This document shows, in pieces, positions 4,575 through 5,257 of a stretch of 5,257 nucleotides of DNA. How positions within the stretch are numbered: position 1 is the stretch's first letter; the number at the start of each line of letters is the position of its first letter. Below the pieces are notes generated by a model, which made no database searches, was not told the origin of the DNA, and worked only from the letters and a program-made list of their open reading frames with translations. Source of the DNA: JBFHRB01 sp041591915 (GTDB lineage: Bacteria > Actinomycetota > Nitriliruptoria > Nitriliruptorales > Nitriliruptoraceae); assembly GCA_041591915.1 (NCBI GenBank), contig JBFHRB010000236.1, positions 1 to 5,257 on the forward strand. Reading direction: 5' to 3'. Made by a program: the position numbers and the translations under genes.

Positions 4575-5257
4575 TCAGACGACGCCGCCCATGAAGGCGG
4601 CGACGGCGAGGATGACGATGTACGCGCCGACCCCGCCGAGGACGACCACGTTGCGCGTGAACCCGTCGATCCCTGCGCGCCCGAAGTAGAGGTAGGCCGC
4701 CGGCCCGACGAACGGCACGAGGAGCACGGCGGCCGACCAGCCGGCGCGCGCGCCCTGCGACAGGTCGTCGCGGCGCCCGAGGTCCACGAAGGACAGGGTG
4801 ACCCAGGCAGCGAGCAACACCACGGGCAGCAGGTAGCCGTAGGCACTGAACAGCCACTGGAAGAAGCTCGGCGGGGCGAAGTCGCTGGTGGGCACGGGGA
4901 GCTCCAGTCCTCTTGCCTCCGCGATGGCGAAGGCCTCCCGCGGCAGCGGGATGCTGGTGAGGTCGCGGATGTTGACCTCGGTGTAGTTGTCGAAGACGTC
5001 GACGGCCGGGAACGCCGGCGCGCTCTCGGGTGCCGGCATGTTGGGCTGGTCGGGCGGGACGGGCTGGTCGCGGTAGTCACCAGCCTCGAAGCCGCCCTCG
5101 GCGTGGGCGAACCGCCCGACGAGCTGCATCGTCGACCCGGTCTCCGAGCCGAGCGGCAGGCGGAACCCTCCATCGCAGGGGTAGAAGCGGTCGAGGCCGG
5201 GAGGCACGGTCGAGCCTGCGCGGTTGCCGTCGAAGCAGTTGCCATTCGCGCTCGGGC
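4575..5257 (-). CDS. C-terminal part of an exported membrane protein with PLDc_N-like membrane module (partial)
   Basis: The frame is open to the right edge, giving 226 visible residues of a longer protein. A GTG at 5207 could start a shorter one, but the sequence before it (NGNCFDGN) looks like continuing coding sequence and pairs Cys-7 with Cys-27, so I read it as partial. Residues 1-60 seem extracytoplasmic and are followed by a Pro-rich linker (about 65-83). Segments at about 140-157, 173-192 and 203-224 are membrane helices. The region from LSFVDLGRRDDLS to VPFVGPAAYLYFGR (154-193) resembles the PLDc_N module: a charged loop, then a Pro, a Gly and a Tyr before a final Gly-Arg. The Cys part recalls, from memory, ends of right-handed beta-helix (NosD-like) domains in secreted proteins, which I cannot confirm. 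The stop lies 3 bp from the convergent lipoprotein stop. Confidence 0.75.
   Translation of the reverse strand, partial: PSANGNCFDGNRAGSTVPPGLDRFYPCDGGFRLPLGSETGSTMQLVGRFAHAEGGFEAGDYRDQPVPPDQPNMPAPESAPAFPAVDVFDNYTEVNIRDLTSIPLPREAFAIAEARGLELPVPTSDFAPPSFFQWLFSAYGYLLPVVLLAAWVTLSFVDLGRRDDLSQGARAGWSAAVLLVPFVGPAAYLYFGRAGIDGFTRNVVVLGGVGAYIVILAVAAFMGGVV
4583..4602 (+). terminator. GC hairpin after the lipoprotein gene, possible terminator
   Basis: CGCCGCC (4583-4589) and GGCGGCG (4596-4602) form a perfect 7-bp stem around a 6-nt loop, beginning 12 nt after the lipoprotein stop codon. No T-run follows, so it would be an imperfect intrinsic terminator, though U-less hairpins are often proposed in high-GC bacteria. 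It lies in the last codons of the convergent gene (Ala/Val/Gly-rich membrane segment), so codon composition may explain it. Confidence 0.35.

Noticed and set aside
4568..4578. CTGATCGTCAG palindrome spanning both convergent stop codons
   Set aside because: Two facing TGA stops form such a short inverted repeat by themselves; a 4-bp stem is too weak to call functional.

Overview
The window is about 5.3 kb of very GC-rich DNA with strong G/C preference at third codon positions, GTG as well as ATG starts, TGA stops and 4-base stop/start overlaps (ATGA or GTGA). This fits a high-GC bacterium. An actinomycete-like lineage (Actinomycetota, perhaps one of its deep branches) is my best guess, but no marker gene here settles it. 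Coding density is nearly complete: the only gaps are 115 bp (2787-2901), about 135 bp if the internal start of the ABC ATPase is accepted (1858-1992), and 3 bp (4572-4574).

Left block, minus strand, read from 2786 down to 1. A two-helix small membrane protein overlaps a RimJ/RimL-type GNAT acetyltransferase by 4 bp. After a short gap come an ABC ATPase of the ABC-2 export type, its six-helix permease (4-bp GTGA overlap), and the first 33 codons of a second ABC ATPase (4-bp ATGA overlap), cut by the window edge. The order ATPase-permease-ATPase suggests that a second permease follows outside, giving a two-ATPase, two-permease exporter of unknown substrate.

Middle block, plus strand, 2902-4571. 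A close RimK homologue (S6:L-glutamate ligase family, ATP-grasp) with its active-site residues intact overlaps by 4 bp a Cys-anchored lipoprotein of unknown function. The 115-bp gap at 2787-2901 separates this pair from the left block and must carry the divergent promoters. It contains an 8-bp inverted repeat that places an identical TACCGT box facing each gene.

Right block, minus strand, from 4575 to beyond the right edge. This is the C-terminal end of a larger exported or membrane protein: a Cys-containing extracytoplasmic part, a Pro-rich linker, and three membrane segments, the middle of which resembles the PLDc_N membrane module. Its stop codon lies 3 bp from that of the convergent lipoprotein gene, and a perfect 7-bp GC hairpin sits just past the lipoprotein stop.

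I found no RNA genes, insertion sequences, phage genes, CRISPR arrays or defence cassettes. Nothing here is clearly a new system. The most interesting points are the coupling of rimK to a lipoprotein, the mirrored divergent promoter elements, the alternating hairpins at the permease/ATPase junction, and the unidentified truncated protein at the right edge.
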